Assembly (NCBI RefSeq): GCF_001468225.1
Contig: NZ_LNRU01000001.1
Span: forward strand, 248,001 to 312,000
DNA length: 64,000 bases
Reading direction: 5' to 3'
Source: Sphingopyxis sp. H053
GTDB taxonomy: Bacteria; Pseudomonadota; Alphaproteobacteria; Sphingomonadales; Sphingomonadaceae
A program made the translations under genes and the position numbers. Positions 51,775 to 60,869 of the stretch are shown here, one piece after another. The notes beneath the pieces are model-generated. The model ran no database searches and was not told where the DNA came from. It saw only the letters and a list, made by a program, of their open reading frames with translations. Numbering within the stretch: position 1 is the first letter of the stretch; each line of letters opens with the position of its first letter.

Positions 51775-51795
51775 TTCTCATGGCTTTGTCGAGAA
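51775..51795. promoter_or_regulatory. candidate LysR-type box upstream of metallo-beta-lactamase
   Basis: TTCTC-N11-GAGAA, a dyad of the kind bound by LysR regulators, 57 bp upstream of the beta-lactamase start. It is the best LTTR-like dyad in the gap and lies in the AT-richer part. Binding by the adjacent regulator is inference. Confidence 0.45.
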
Positions 51796-51852
51796 ATCAT
51801 GCTTTGTGGGCGGCGCCCGAGCGCGGCATCCCGGCGGGGAAGGGAGACAGAT

Positions 51853-52767
51853 ATGATCGCGATGATGACAATTGCCGCCTGGCTTGCGGGTGTGAGCCAT
51901 GTGCCGCTGCCGCTCGCCCAAGAGGCGAAGGCGCAGATGGTGGCGGGCGCGGTCGCGCCGGGTGCGGACGACCCGTTGACGCGGCCGATTGCGGCCTCGC
52001 GGGCGGCCGAATGGCTGGCGCCTGCCAGACCTGAGAAGATTTTCGGGACAAGCTATCTCGTCGGCTTCGGCGGGCTGAGCGTCGCGCTGATCGATACCGG
52101 CGACGGGCTGGTGCTGGTCGACGGCGCGCTGCCGCAGGCGGCGCCCGCGATCCTCGCCAATGTCCGCGCGCTGGGTTTCGACCCCAAAGACATCAAATTT
52201 ATTCTGAGCACCGAACCGCATTTCGATCACGCCGGCGGAATCGCCGCGCTGGCGCGCGACACCGGCGCGACCGTCGTGGCGAGCGCGCGCGGCGCCGAGG
52301 GGCTGCGGTCGGGCAAACATGCGGCGGACGACCCGCAGCTCGCCTATGGCGGCAGCTGGCCCGCCGTGACGCAGCTGCGGGTCGTCAAGGACGGCGAGGT
52401 GCTGAAGCTGGGCAAGGCCGCGATCACGGCGGTGGCGACGCCGGGGCACACGATGGGGAGCATGAGCTGGAGCTGGCGGGCGTGCGAGAAGCAGATGTGC
52501 AAGACGATCGTCTTTGCGTCGAGCCTCAACCCGGTGTCGGCCGACGACTATCGTTATACTGCGCCGGCGAGCGCGCCGATCGTAAAGGCGTTCGAAGCGA
52601 GTCATCGCAAGATGGACGCGCTCGCATGCGATATCCTGATTTCCGCGCACCCCGACAATGCGGGGAGCGGACGATATAATGACCAGCCGGGTGCGTGCCG
52701 CGCTTACGCCGAGCGGTCGCGCAAGGCGCTGGCAGCGCGTCTCGCGAAGGAAGCGGCCGGATCCTGA
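51853..52767 (+). CDS. subclass B3 metallo-beta-lactamase, E116 (B3-E) variant
   Basis: 304 residues from ATG 51853 (AGGGAGACAGAT upstream); ATG 51766 would add 29 residues that do not look native. Signal peptide through about residue 28. Zinc motif reads TEPHFDHAGG: Glu at the position of H116 (residue 121 here), then H123, D125, H126; H199 (GHTMGS) and H266 (SAHPDNAG) complete the sites. Standard B3 has HAHFDH; replacement of H116 by Glu marks the B3-E group described from sphingomonads. Hydrolysis of beta-lactams is likely but strength unknown. Divergent AmpR-like regulator. Confidence 0.9.
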   Translation: MIAMMTIAAWLAGVSHVPLPLAQEAKAQMVAGAVAPGADDPLTRPIAASRAAEWLAPARPEKIFGTSYLVGFGGLSVALIDTGDGLVLVDGALPQAAPAILANVRALGFDPKDIKFILSTEPHFDHAGGIAALARDTGATVVASARGAEGLRSGKHAADDPQLAYGGSWPAVTQLRVVKDGEVLKLGKAAITAVATPGHTMGSMSWSWRACEKQMCKTIVFASSLNPVSADDYRYTAPASAPIVKAFEASHRKMDALACDILISAHPDNAGSGRYNDQPGACRAYAERSRKALAARLAKEAAGS

Positions 52768-52787
52768 CCCGCCTGCCGCGACTCTAG

Positions 52788-53621
52788 TCAGGGAAGCGGC
52801 GGCTCCGCCTGGAACGGATCATAGCGGGCCGGGTCATAGGCACCGAAACGCACGGCGCCCTCGGTTTCGCTCCATCCTTTCGACAGCGCGACCGCCACCT
52901 CGCCGTCGTCGTCGAGGAGAGCGCGGTGCACGGCGGCGCAGGGCACCGATGCCTGGTCGCGACAGACCAGCGGCCCCGGCGGGAGCGGATCGGATCGCCA
53001 GACCTGGCGAAGTGTCGCGGCGGTGCCGGGATCGTCGGCCTGTAACTGGCGCCAGGGGCCTTCGGCGAGCGCCGCGACGTCGGTGCGGCCGGCAAGCAGC
53101 TCAGCGAGGGCGGCTTCGTGGGTGCCCGCATGGCGCCGTGTCGCAAAAGCCGGGGCGCGACCGGTGCTTCGCAGCGCGGCCGCCTGAACCAGTGCGCCGG
53201 ACGTCGAGCCCGGCAGCACTTCGGTGTAGCGCAAGTCGCCGGCGCGTGCGCCGAGGGCGTCGAGCGACGCAAGCCCGCTGTCGCGGCGCACGAGCAGGAC
53301 GCCCCGATAGCGATCGAGCACGGCCGGAGGCGTGGAAAGGACGGCGATCGGCCGGACATCCGGGCAGGAGCGAGCCTCGACGAATGCGCCGAGATTGGTC
53401 ATCGCAATATCGATCTCGCCGCGGCAGAGCGCCTTCGCCAGCGCTTCGGGCGTGTCGAGCAAGCGGACCTCGGTCGGCCGCCCGGACGCGCGTTCGACGA
53501 GTGCGGCAAGCGGCGCGAGCGCAACCGACCGGTCGTAGCGCGGATAATGATAGGTGCCGACGCGCAGCGCCGGTGGTGTTTCAACCGGCGATGCCCACGC
53601 CGCGAGAAGAGTCAGAATCAT
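52788..53621 (-). CDS. PhnD/SsuA-like periplasmic substrate-binding protein
   Basis: 277 residues from ATG 53621. Short signal peptide MILTLLAAWASPVETPP. Type II periplasmic binding fold: LRVGTYHYPRYDRSVALAPLAALVERASGRPTEVRLLDTPEALAKALCRGEIDIAMTNLGAF, LLVRRDSGLASLDALGARAGDLRYTEVLPGSTSGALVQAAALRS. Similar to phosphonate/phosphite binding proteins, but no permease or ATPase is near, so it may sense a ligand or act with remote partners. Convergent with the beta-lactamase (20-bp gap). Confidence 0.75.
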   Translation of the reverse strand: MILTLLAAWASPVETPPALRVGTYHYPRYDRSVALAPLAALVERASGRPTEVRLLDTPEALAKALCRGEIDIAMTNLGAFVEARSCPDVRPIAVLSTPPAVLDRYRGVLLVRRDSGLASLDALGARAGDLRYTEVLPGSTSGALVQAAALRSTGRAPAFATRRHAGTHEAALAELLAGRTDVAALAEGPWRQLQADDPGTAATLRQVWRSDPLPPGPLVCRDQASVPCAAVHRALLDDDGEVAVALSKGWSETEGAVRFGAYDPARYDPFQAEPPLP

Positions 53622-53687
53622 GACCGCGCGATGGACGGGACGGTCGCCGAAGCAAAGGATTCTCCGACGAACGACATGTCGGCGCGA

Positions 53688-54950
53688 CTAGCGATTCATC
53701 ACCAGACAGGCCTGACCGCTCTTGCGCACGCTCGCGCAGAAGCTCTCGGCTTCGCCCTTGTTCGCGAAGCCGCCGGCCTGGAGGCGGGTGAGCTTGCCGC
53801 TTTTGACCAGATAGGGCGTGCGGCCGGCGAAGGCGGGATTTTTCTTTTCGAGCGCGGTCCAGAGATTGCGGGCGTTCGCCTCGACGCCGAAGGCGCCGAG
53901 TTGCGCGCGCCACGGGCTCGCGGTGCCGTTGTGGACGCGGACCGGCGCCGGCGTGGCTGCAGCGGTGGCGACGGGTGCGGGCTTGACCGCCGCCGGCTTG
54001 GGTTCGGCGGGCTTGGGCGCGGGCTTTGCCGGCTCTGCCTTCGGCGGCAGTTTGCCGCTTTCGGGCGGCGCGGCGTAGGTCGTGCCCGGCTGGCCGGTGG
54101 CGGCGACGGCGTTGGCGGTTGCTTCGGCGGCGGCGGCTGCGGCGGCGCTCGCCACGGGCGATGAGGCCACCGCGACGTTGCGGATCGGCTCGGGTTTGGG
54201 CTGCGGTGCCGGCGTGGGCTTGGCGGCGGGCGGCGTGTCGATCACCGGCGGCGGTGTGTAGCGGGTGCCGGGGGTCGAGGCGGGCAGGCTCGCGACCTTC
54301 ACCGGCGAGGCCGCCGGCACGGGTTTGGGCGCGGGCGGCGCAGCGGCGTTGACCGCGGCGAGGCGCGCCTGCTGTTCGCCGCGCTCGATTTCGGGGAGCA
54401 GCGCGAGGCCGCGCTGGCGCTGGTCGAGCGGGATCAGATTGTCGAGCTGCGCGAGGCGCGCCGAAGCGATGCCGAGCCCGGCGTCGCTCGCGCGCTTGGT
54501 CAGCGCATAGGCGCGCGGCCAGTCCTCTGCCGCGAGGTCGCCGTTGAAGTGCGCGGTGCCGAGGACATATTGCGCGCGCGGTTCGCCGCGCGCGGCCGAA
54601 GCGATGATGAAGGGCATCGCCTCCTGCCGGCGGTTCGCGGTGAAGAGCACGAGGCCGAGATTATCCTCCGCCTGCAAATGTCCCTGCTTGGCGGCGCGGC
54701 GATACCATGCCTCCGCCTGCACGAGATCGGCGGGAACGCCGCGGCCGAGCTTATAGGCTTGCCCCAGATTGAACTGCGCATCGGCGTCGCCGGCGAGGGC
54801 GAGCGGGCGCCATTCGGCAACCGCTGCCGCATAATTGCCCGCCTGCCAGGCATCGACGCCGTCCTTGACGTCGGCATAAGCGGGTGCCGCCAGCATCGAT
54901 GCCGCGATCAGCGGCAGAGCCAGCGAAAGGACGGTGCGGAAAGAACGCAT
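53688..54950 (-). CDS. Sel1-repeat and SPOR-domain envelope protein
   Basis: 420 residues from ATG 54950 (GGAGAATAAG upstream). Signal peptide to about residue 26. Residues 40-180 contain Sel1-like repeats (GDADAQFNLGQAYKLGRGVPADLVQAEAWYRRAAKQGHLQAEDNLGLV). A long Ala/Pro linker follows. Residues 345-420 are a SPOR domain (WRAQLGAFGVEANARNLWTALEKKNPAF, YLVKSGKLTRLQAGGFANKGEAESFCASVRKSGQACLVM), which binds glycan strands without stem peptides at division sites. Divergent from parA. Confidence 0.88.
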   Translation of the reverse strand: MRSFRTVLSLALPLIAASMLAAPAYADVKDGVDAWQAGNYAAAVAEWRPLALAGDADAQFNLGQAYKLGRGVPADLVQAEAWYRRAAKQGHLQAEDNLGLVLFTANRRQEAMPFIIASAARGEPRAQYVLGTAHFNGDLAAEDWPRAYALTKRASDAGLGIASARLAQLDNLIPLDQRQRGLALLPEIERGEQQARLAAVNAAAPPAPKPVPAASPVKVASLPASTPGTRYTPPPVIDTPPAAKPTPAPQPKPEPIRNVAVASSPVASAAAAAAAEATANAVAATGQPGTTYAAPPESGKLPPKAEPAKPAPKPAEPKPAAVKPAPVATAAATPAPVRVHNGTASPWRAQLGAFGVEANARNLWTALEKKNPAFAGRTPYLVKSGKLTRLQAGGFANKGEAESFCASVRKSGQACLVMNR

Positions 54951-55207
54951 CTTATTCTCCAATGACTTGCGCCGCATGAGGCCGGCTGCAGTCCCCGGGT
55001 CTTTATAGCGCCAATTGGCTAACACGGCGTTAGCGACAAAAGCGCCCACGCCGAACTTGATCCGTTCTGGTACAAGTTCGTCTTAGGAGAGCGTTTACCA
55101 TATTCGCGAGGAAGTCGTTCACCCTCTTTTTATCATCGTTAACCCAATTTTAGCGCCCCGCATGGCATCCCTTCGCCGAATTCTGGATTTCCGAGGGGGT
55201 AAACGCA

Positions 55208-55930
55208 GTGCGCGTATTGGCATTGGCTTCACAGAAAGGCGGGTCGGGAAAGACCACGCTGTCGGGGCACCTCGCGGTGCAGGCGCAGCTTGCGGGCGCC
55301 GGCCCCGTCGTTCTGATCGACATCGATCCGCAGGGCTCGCTCGCCGACTGGTGGAACGAGCGCGAAACCGACCTTCCGGCCTTTGCGCAAACGACCGTTG
55401 CGCGGCTGGCTTCCGACCTCGAAATCCTGCGCCAGCAGGGCTTTAAGCTGGCGGTCATCGATACGCCGCCGGCGATCACCATGGCGATCCAGAGCGTGAT
55501 TTCGGTCGCCGAGCTGATCGTCGTCCCGACGCGGCCGAGCCCGCATGACCTGCGTGCCGTCGGCGCCACCGTCGACCTGTGCGAACGCGCCGGCAAGCCG
55601 CTGGTGTTCGTCGTCAACGGCGCGACGCCGAAAGCGAAGATCACCAGCGAAGCCGCGGTCGCGCTGTCGCAGCACGGCACCGTCGCCCCGATCACGCTGC
55701 ACCACCGCACCGATTATGCCGCGTCGATGATCGACGGCCGCACGGTGATGGAAGTCGATCCCAACGGACGCTCGGCCGACGAGATCCGCCAGCTGTGGAC
55801 TTATATGAACGACCGCCTCGAAAAGAATTTCCGCAGGACCGTATTTGCCGCGCCGCTGCCCACACAGGGCAATTATGGCGCGGTTCGCCCGATGGGTGGT
55901 GGCTTTGGCCGCCGCATCGCTGGCCAGTGA
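55208..55930 (+). CDS. ParA-family ATPase
   Basis: 240 residues, GTG 55208 with TCCGAGGGGGTAAACGCA upstream. Deviant Walker A KGGSGKTT (residues 10-17), Walker A' DIDPQGSLADWW, and VIDTPPAITMAIQSVISVAELIVVPTRPSPHDL. Sits between two SPOR-protein genes and before a gene for a ribbon-helix-helix-like protein, and not beside parB or an origin, so it is likely a positioning ATPase (MipZ- or PpfA-like) and not the chromosome segregation ParA. Ends with a Gly-rich tail. Confidence 0.9.
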   Translation: MRVLALASQKGGSGKTTLSGHLAVQAQLAGAGPVVLIDIDPQGSLADWWNERETDLPAFAQTTVARLASDLEILRQQGFKLAVIDTPPAITMAIQSVISVAELIVVPTRPSPHDLRAVGATVDLCERAGKPLVFVVNGATPKAKITSEAAVALSQHGTVAPITLHHRTDYAASMIDGRTVMEVDPNGRSADEIRQLWTYMNDRLEKNFRRTVFAAPLPTQGNYGAVRPMGGGFGRRIAGQ

Positions 55931-55947
55931 CGGGGAGTACGGGAATC

Positions 55948-56640
55948 ATGGGCGAACCAAAACCTCTCGCATCGCTGAGCGCCGGACTGCTTGCCCGCAA
56001 GGGTGGAGCGCGTCCCGCCATGCGCCGCCAGCCGCTCGGTAGCGGCCCCGCACCCCTCAACCCCGGCGGTTACGACGACCTCGGCTGGAACGACATGGGT
56101 TATGATGTCGATCCCGACCAGTCGGCCGAACCCGCGCGGATGCTCGACCTGAAGCCGCTGCTCACCGGATCGGTGCTGGCGCATAATGTCGAGGCCGAAC
56201 ATGCGGTCGACGAGAGCGTCGGTCACGAGCTGACGCCCGAATTTTCGGCCGAATATACCGGCGAGTTTGCCGCTCCGGCCGACGATTATGGCGTCGACCA
56301 GTTCGAAGCCGAAGCCCCCGAGGTTCCGGAAATCGTCCGCCAGCAGGAATCGCTGATCGAACGCGTCGCCGCGGTGGCGCGCAAGGTCGAGGCGCGTCCG
56401 GCGCCGGCGCCGAAGAAAGAAAAGGCACCGCGCGCGCTCCGTGCTCGCGAAAAGGCCGCCTTCACGCTGCGCCTCGATGCCGAGCGCCATCTGCGCCTGC
56501 GCCTCGCGAGCGCGGTGACGAACCGGTCTTCGCAGGTGATCCTGACCGACCTGCTCGACGAATATCTGGCTTCGCTGCCCGAAATCGACGCGATGGCGAG
56601 CCGCCTGCCGGCGACGCGCCCGGTGCGCGGACAGCGCTGA
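55948..56640 (+). CDS. ParA-partner candidate with ribbon-helix-helix-like C-terminus
   Basis: 230 residues, ATG 55948, 17 bp after parA. The N-terminal 150 residues are disordered and acidic (SLSAGLLARKGGARPAMRRQ at the start, LDLKPLLTGSVLAHNVEAEH). The C-terminal 70 residues (REKAAFTLRLDAERHLRLRLASAVTNRSSQVILTDLLDEYLAS) look like a CopG/RHH DNA-binding fold. A basic N-terminal patch could stimulate the ParA ATPase, as ParB and similar partners do. Function is inference from arrangement. Confidence 0.72.
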   Translation: MGEPKPLASLSAGLLARKGGARPAMRRQPLGSGPAPLNPGGYDDLGWNDMGYDVDPDQSAEPARMLDLKPLLTGSVLAHNVEAEHAVDESVGHELTPEFSAEYTGEFAAPADDYGVDQFEAEAPEVPEIVRQQESLIERVAAVARKVEARPAPAPKKEKAPRALRAREKAAFTLRLDAERHLRLRLASAVTNRSSQVILTDLLDEYLASLPEIDAMASRLPATRPVRGQR

Positions 56641-56662
56641 AGAATAAAGAGGGGGACCCGTC

Positions 56663-58054
56663 ATGAACCGCAAGATGCTGATGAACCTGGCCGTTTCGGG
56701 TTTTGTCCTGAGCGTGGCCACCGGATGCAGCGGCATGGGCAAGATGGCCGACGCGCCGTCGCGCGCCGCCGGCAAGCCCGCGGTCGCCGCCAAATCGGCG
56801 AGCGAGGCGCGCGTCGCGCTCGAAGCCGGGAAAGCCAGCAAGGCGGTCGGCCTGGCCGAAGCCGCGGTTCAGGGCAGCCCGCGCGATGCAAGTTATCGCG
56901 CGCTGCTGGGACAGGCGTACCTCAATGACGGGCGCTTTGCATCGGCGACCGCGGCGCTGACCGAGGCGATCGAACTCGGCGCGAGCGACGGCAATACGGT
57001 GCTTTCGCTGGCGCTCGCGCAAATCGCGCAGGGCAAGGGCAGGGAAGCCGTCACGCTGCTGACCGAGCATCGCGCGGTGGTGCCGGCGTCGGACCTCGGG
57101 CTGGCGCTGGCGCTCGCGGGCGATAATGAAGGCGCGATCTATGTGCTGAGCGAAGCCGCGCGCGCCGAAGGCGCCGGGGCACGGACGCGGCAGAATCTGG
57201 CGCTGGCGTTCGCGCTGTCGGGCCGCTGGGCGCAGGCGCGTATCCTCGCTTCGCAGGATCTGTCGATCGCCAAGCTCGAAGGGCGGATGGCCGAATGGTC
57301 GAAGCTGGCCGAACAGCCCGATGCGCAGATGCGCGTCGCGAGCCTGATCGGGACGAAGGTGCGGCAGGATGCCGGCATGCCGGTCCAGCTTGCGCTCAGC
57401 AATTTCGGCGCCCCGCAAATGGCCGCAGCCGAGCCCGCAATCCAGCTCGCGAGCGCCGATCCGGCGCCGGTCGCGGACTATGCGCCGCCGCCGCCCGTCC
57501 TTGCGGATGCGAGCAGCGCGATCCGCAGCGTCGAACTGCCGATGCCCCAGCGCAACGCCGACGGCGTCGTGCCGGTGACCGAATTGCCGCAGCCGAAACC
57601 CGCGGGCGAGGTGATCCTTGCCGACGCCGCGCCCTATCGCGCCGCACCCCGCGTTGCCGGCGAAGGGCGCATCCGCCCGGCGCAGCAGCAGGCGCTCGAG
57701 CTGGCGACGGTGCTGATCCCGAAGGCGATGGGTTTCGACGCGAAGAAGCCGAGCGGCTGGGCTGTGCAGCTGGGTGCCTATGACAGCCTGGGCATTGCCA
57801 AGGAAAAATGGGGCACGCTGAAAAAGCGGAGCGCCATGCTGGCGAATTTCCCGGCGTCGAGCCACGCCGCGACGGTGAACGGCCGCAATTTCTATCGCCT
57901 GACGGTGAACGGCCTCGCGACGCGCGCCGACGCGACGAGCCTGTGCAACGAGTTGAAGGCGCACGGTCAGACCTGTTTCATCCGCGCGATGGGCGGCGGC
58001 GAGACGATCCAGTGGGCGTCGAAGGCCAGCACGATGCGGCTCGCTTCGCGCTAA
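56663..58054 (+). CDS. TPR and SPOR-domain lipoprotein
   Basis: 463 residues, ATG 56663 (AAGAGGGGGACCCGTC upstream). Lipobox VATGC places the lipidated cysteine at about residue 22. TPR-like repeats at 50-190 (SYRALLGQAYLNDGRFASATAALTEAIELGASDGNTVLSLALAQIAQG). Pro-rich linker. SPOR domain at about 370-445 (SGWAVQLGAYDSLGIAKEKWGTLKKRS, FYRLTVNGLATRADATSLCNELKAHGQTCFIRAM). Outer-membrane lipoprotein that may bind septal glycan. Last gene of parA-RHH-SPOR; a strong terminator follows. Confidence 0.88.
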   Translation: MNRKMLMNLAVSGFVLSVATGCSGMGKMADAPSRAAGKPAVAAKSASEARVALEAGKASKAVGLAEAAVQGSPRDASYRALLGQAYLNDGRFASATAALTEAIELGASDGNTVLSLALAQIAQGKGREAVTLLTEHRAVVPASDLGLALALAGDNEGAIYVLSEAARAEGAGARTRQNLALAFALSGRWAQARILASQDLSIAKLEGRMAEWSKLAEQPDAQMRVASLIGTKVRQDAGMPVQLALSNFGAPQMAAAEPAIQLASADPAPVADYAPPPPVLADASSAIRSVELPMPQRNADGVVPVTELPQPKPAGEVILADAAPYRAAPRVAGEGRIRPAQQQALELATVLIPKAMGFDAKKPSGWAVQLGAYDSLGIAKEKWGTLKKRSAMLANFPASSHAATVNGRNFYRLTVNGLATRADATSLCNELKAHGQTCFIRAMGGGETIQWASKASTMRLASR

Positions 58055-58076
58055 AAGACTTTACCCGGATAAGGGG

Positions 58077-58108
58077 GAGGGGCGTGGCCGCAAGGCCGCG
58101 CCTCTTTT
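58077..58108 (+). terminator. intrinsic terminator of the parA-SPOR operon
   Basis: Stem GAGGGGCGTGGCC with loop GCAA and GGCCGCGCCTC (two G-U pairs), then TTTTG. Directly downstream of the SPOR lipoprotein gene. Confidence 0.85.
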
Positions 58109-58193
58109 GTTTGGGGGTGTCCGGGTCCGACCGGTTGCCGACTCCAACACGAAGGGTAAGGAAACAACGTCCGCTCACCACCCCAAAGCAGAC

Positions 58194-59417
58194 CTAACGG
58201 ATGCGTAATCCGCCCTTCCACATCATCGTCGCGCGGCCTTGCACGGGCATGCCGTCGAAGGGCGTGTTGCCGGCCCAGGCTGCCATTTTCTTCGCGTCGA
58301 CCTGCCACGGCGTACCCTCGTCGACGAGGATGAGGTCGGCTTCTTTGCCCACCGCGAGTTTGCCGGCGTCGACCCCGAGCAGGCAGGCGGGAGTGCCCGC
58401 GAGCAGTTCGAACAGGCGTCCCGGCGAGATATGGCCGTCGCGCACGAGGCCGAGGCCGAGCGCGAGCAGCGTTTCGGCGCCCGCCATGCCGGGCAAAGCC
58501 TCGGCGAAGGGCAGGCGCTTGTCCTCGGGGCCGCGCGGGTCGTGGCCCGAGGCGAGGATGTCGATCGTGCCGTCGGCGATCGCGGCGAGGCACGCGTGGC
58601 GGTCGTCTTCTGAGCGGAGCGGCGGCGACAGGCGCGCGAAGGTGCGGAAATCGCCGATCGCGGTGTCGGAGAGCAGCAGGTGCGCGGGGGTGATGCCGCA
58701 GAGGACGGGTAGCCCTTTCGCTTTCGCGGCGCGGATCAGCTCGAGCCCTCGCGCGGTGGTGACCTGGCGGAAATGGACGGGGGCGCCGGTTTCTTCGACG
58801 AGCGCGAGGTCGCGCGCGATTGCGATCGCCTCTGCGATGGCGGGGGCGGAGGCGAGGCCGAGGCGCGTCGCCATCTCGCCGTCGGTCGCGACCGCACCGG
58901 CGGTGAGCCCTTCGTCCTCGGCATGGATGATCGTGACGAGGCCGAGCGAGGCGGCGTAGGCGAGGACGCGGCGCATCACGCCGCTGTCGGCGATGCGCGC
59001 GCGGCCGGTGGCGATGGCGCGCGCGCCCGCCTGTTTCATCAGGCCGATTTCGGCGAGTTCCTTGCCCGCGAGACCTTTTGTGGCGGCGGCGAGCGGGTGG
59101 ACCCAGAGGTCGGGCTTGCCGCCTTTTGCGGCGCGCTCGACGAGCCCGGCGCCGTCGAGCGGGCCGTTGTCGGGCATCAGCGCGGCGCGCGTGATGCCGC
59201 CGAAGTGGAAGGCGGGCTTGTCGGTCGCAAAGACGCCGAGGTCGATGATGCCGGGGGCGAGCCACTGGCCCTTGGCGTCGACGGTCTCGGTGCCGTCGGG
59301 GATTTCGGCCGGATCGAGCGCGGCGATGCGGCCGTCGACGACGAGCAGGCTGCCCGCACGCGGCGTGTCGGCGCCCACCAGCTGCGCGTTCGTGATGTGG
59401 AGCGGCTTCAGTTCCAT
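58194..59417 (-). CDS. dihydroorotase-like protein lacking the HxH metal site (PyrC')
   Basis: 407 residues from ATG 59417, overlapping the end of pyrB by 10 bp. Amidohydrolase fold with [18 protein letters not shown] where active dihydroorotases have GxIDxHVHxR: both metal histidines are replaced (G61, F63). H165 (IIHAEDEG) and H215 (VHFRQVTT) remain; the catalytic Asp region reads SGHDPRG in place of TDHAPH. Such proteins (Pseudomonas PyrC') are inactive but needed to assemble aspartate transcarbamoylase. An active pyrC should exist elsewhere. Confidence 0.85.
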   Translation of the reverse strand: MELKPLHITNAQLVGADTPRAGSLLVVDGRIAALDPAEIPDGTETVDAKGQWLAPGIIDLGVFATDKPAFHFGGITRAALMPDNGPLDGAGLVERAAKGGKPDLWVHPLAAATKGLAGKELAEIGLMKQAGARAIATGRARIADSGVMRRVLAYAASLGLVTIIHAEDEGLTAGAVATDGEMATRLGLASAPAIAEAIAIARDLALVEETGAPVHFRQVTTARGLELIRAAKAKGLPVLCGITPAHLLLSDTAIGDFRTFARLSPPLRSEDDRHACLAAIADGTIDILASGHDPRGPEDKRLPFAEALPGMAGAETLLALGLGLVRDGHISPGRLFELLAGTPACLLGVDAGKLAVGKEADLILVDEGTPWQVDAKKMAAWAGNTPFDGMPVQGRATMMWKGGLRIR

Positions 59418-60403
59418 CCGGCGACTCCCCGCTTGCGGCGCGTCAGGATGTCGAGGCATGCCATGCGCACCGCGACCCCCATTTCGACCTGTTCGGTGAT
59501 CGTCGAGCGCACCGGATCGTCGGCGACATTGCTGTCGATTTCGACTCCGCGGTTCATCGGGCCGGGGTGCATGACGATCGCATCGGGTTTCGCTTTTTCG
59601 AGGCGTTTTTCGGTGAGGCCGTAGAGTGCGTGATATTCGCGTGCGCTGGGCAGGTAGGCGCCGTCCATGCGCTCGTTCTGGAGGCGGAGCATCATCACGA
59701 CGTCGGCGTCCCTGATGCCTTCGTCCATGTCGGTGAAGGTGGTGACGTGCATGCGGTCGATCGCGGGCGGGGTGAGCGTCGGCGGGGCGACGACGCGCAC
59801 CTCGTTGCCGAGCAAGGTCAGGGCGAGGATGTTCGAGCGTGCGACGCGGCTGTGGAGGACGTCGCCGCAGATGGCGATGGTGAGTCCCTCGACGCGGCCG
59901 AGGCGGCGGCGGATCGTGAGCGCGTCGAGCAACGCCTGCGTCGGATGCTCGTGGCGGCCGTCGCCCGCGTTGAGCACGGGGCAGTCGACCTTGTCGGCGA
60001 TAAGCTGGACCGCGCCCGAGCTGCCGTGACGGATCACCATCGCGTCGGCGCGCATTGCGTTCAGCGTCATCGCGGTGTCGATCAGCGTCTCGCCCTTCTT
60101 CACGCTCGACTGCGCGGCGTGCATGTTGACGACGTCGGCACCGAGGCGCTTGCCCGCGATTTCGAACGAAAGGAGCGTACGCGTCGAATTTTCGAAAAAG
60201 GCGTTGATGATCGTGAGGCCCGCGAGCCGGTCGTCGTGCTTGGCGGCGCCCGAGCGGTTCAAATCGACCCATTGCTCGGCGGCGTCGAGAACGTAGGAAA
60301 TCTCCCACGGGGTGAGCTGGGCGATGCCGATCAGGTGGCGATGACGAAAGGCATCGCCGCCGGGCGGATAGTCGCTGGCGGGTCGGAGTGTTGATGTTGT
60401 CAT
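59408..60403 (-). CDS. pyrB: aspartate carbamoyltransferase catalytic subunit PyrB
   Basis: 331 residues, ATG 60403. Second step of pyrimidine synthesis. Carbamoyl phosphate site [15 protein letters not shown] (STRT 73-76), aspartate site [16 protein letters not shown], and [18 protein letters not shown] 20-residue extension precedes the conserved [12 protein letters not shown], as in pseudomonad-type enzymes that pair with PyrC'. The frame to 60562 covers a family B repeat and is not native. No PyrI is nearby. Confidence 0.95.
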   Translation of the reverse strand: MTTSTLRPASDYPPGGDAFRHRHLIGIAQLTPWEISYVLDAAEQWVDLNRSGAAKHDDRLAGLTIINAFFENSTRTLLSFEIAGKRLGADVVNMHAAQSSVKKGETLIDTAMTLNAMRADAMVIRHGSSGAVQLIADKVDCPVLNAGDGRHEHPTQALLDALTIRRRLGRVEGLTIAICGDVLHSRVARSNILALTLLGNEVRVVAPPTLTPPAIDRMHVTTFTDMDEGIRDADVVMMLRLQNERMDGAYLPSAREYHALYGLTEKRLEKAKPDAIVMHPGPMNRGVEIDSNVADDPVRSTITEQVEMGVAVRMACLDILTRRKRGVAGWN

Positions 60404-60445
60404 TAAAGCCGAGCGTCTACGCAGGCGGGGCGATTCTGGCAAGTA

Positions 60446-60583
60446 TGATCCTCCCTGTCGCGCAGCGATGGGGAGGTGGCAGCGCGGAGCGCTGACGGAG
60501 GGGTTATAGCGCGACGTAGCGGCCCCTCCACCACCGCCTACGGCGGCGGTCCCCCTCCCCATGGCTTCGCCATAGGGAGGATC
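60446..60583. repeat. 138-bp intergenic inverted repeat, family B (copy 2)
   Basis: Same outer arms and internal blocks as the copy at 44267 (gcgatggggaggtggcagcg, ccctccaccaccgcc, tccccctccccatggc), differing mainly in the central loops. It fills the gap between pyrB and the DUF1294 gene and ends at the latter's stop codon. Confidence 0.87.
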
Positions 60584-60869
60584 AGGCGATCAGCGGATCA
60601 AGAAACCCGAGCGCCCACAGCAAAAGAACGACGAGTTCGAGGAACAGGATCGCGATCATCTGCGCCGCGAACGGCTGTTTGCGCGTCTTGTGGCGGATGA
60701 GGCGCGACGCGGCGAAGGTGCCGGCGGCGCCGCCGAGCAGCGACCAGCCGAGGAGGGTAGTTTCGGAAATGCGCCGCGCGCCGCTTTTGGCGAATTTCTT
60801 GTCGAGGACCATCAGGGCGAACGCGATCCCGTTCGTTGTGCCAAGCCAGATCGGGATATATGCGGTCAA
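60582..60869 (-). CDS. DUF1294 membrane protein
   Basis: 95 residues, ATG 60869 overlapping the stop of ruvX (ATGA). Three hydrophobic helices, DUF1294 motif [51 protein letters not shown]. Inner membrane, function unknown. Coupled to ruvX by overlap. Confidence 0.88.
   Translation of the reverse strand: MTAYIPIWLGTTNGIAFALMVLDKKFAKSGARRISETTLLGWSLLGGAAGTFAASRLIRHKTRKQPFAAQMIAILFLELVVLLLWALGFLDPLIA

Noticed and set aside
55208-55930. parA considered as part of the chromosomal parABS/origin region
   Set aside because: No parB, parS (tgttncacgtgaaaca), gidA/gidB or dnaA nearby; the context is SPOR proteins.
59418-60308. Fusion-like N-terminal part of a 704-codon frame ahead of PyrC'
   Set aside because: The upstream half is the pyrB gene read in another frame; the dihydroorotase-like protein starts at ATG 59417.
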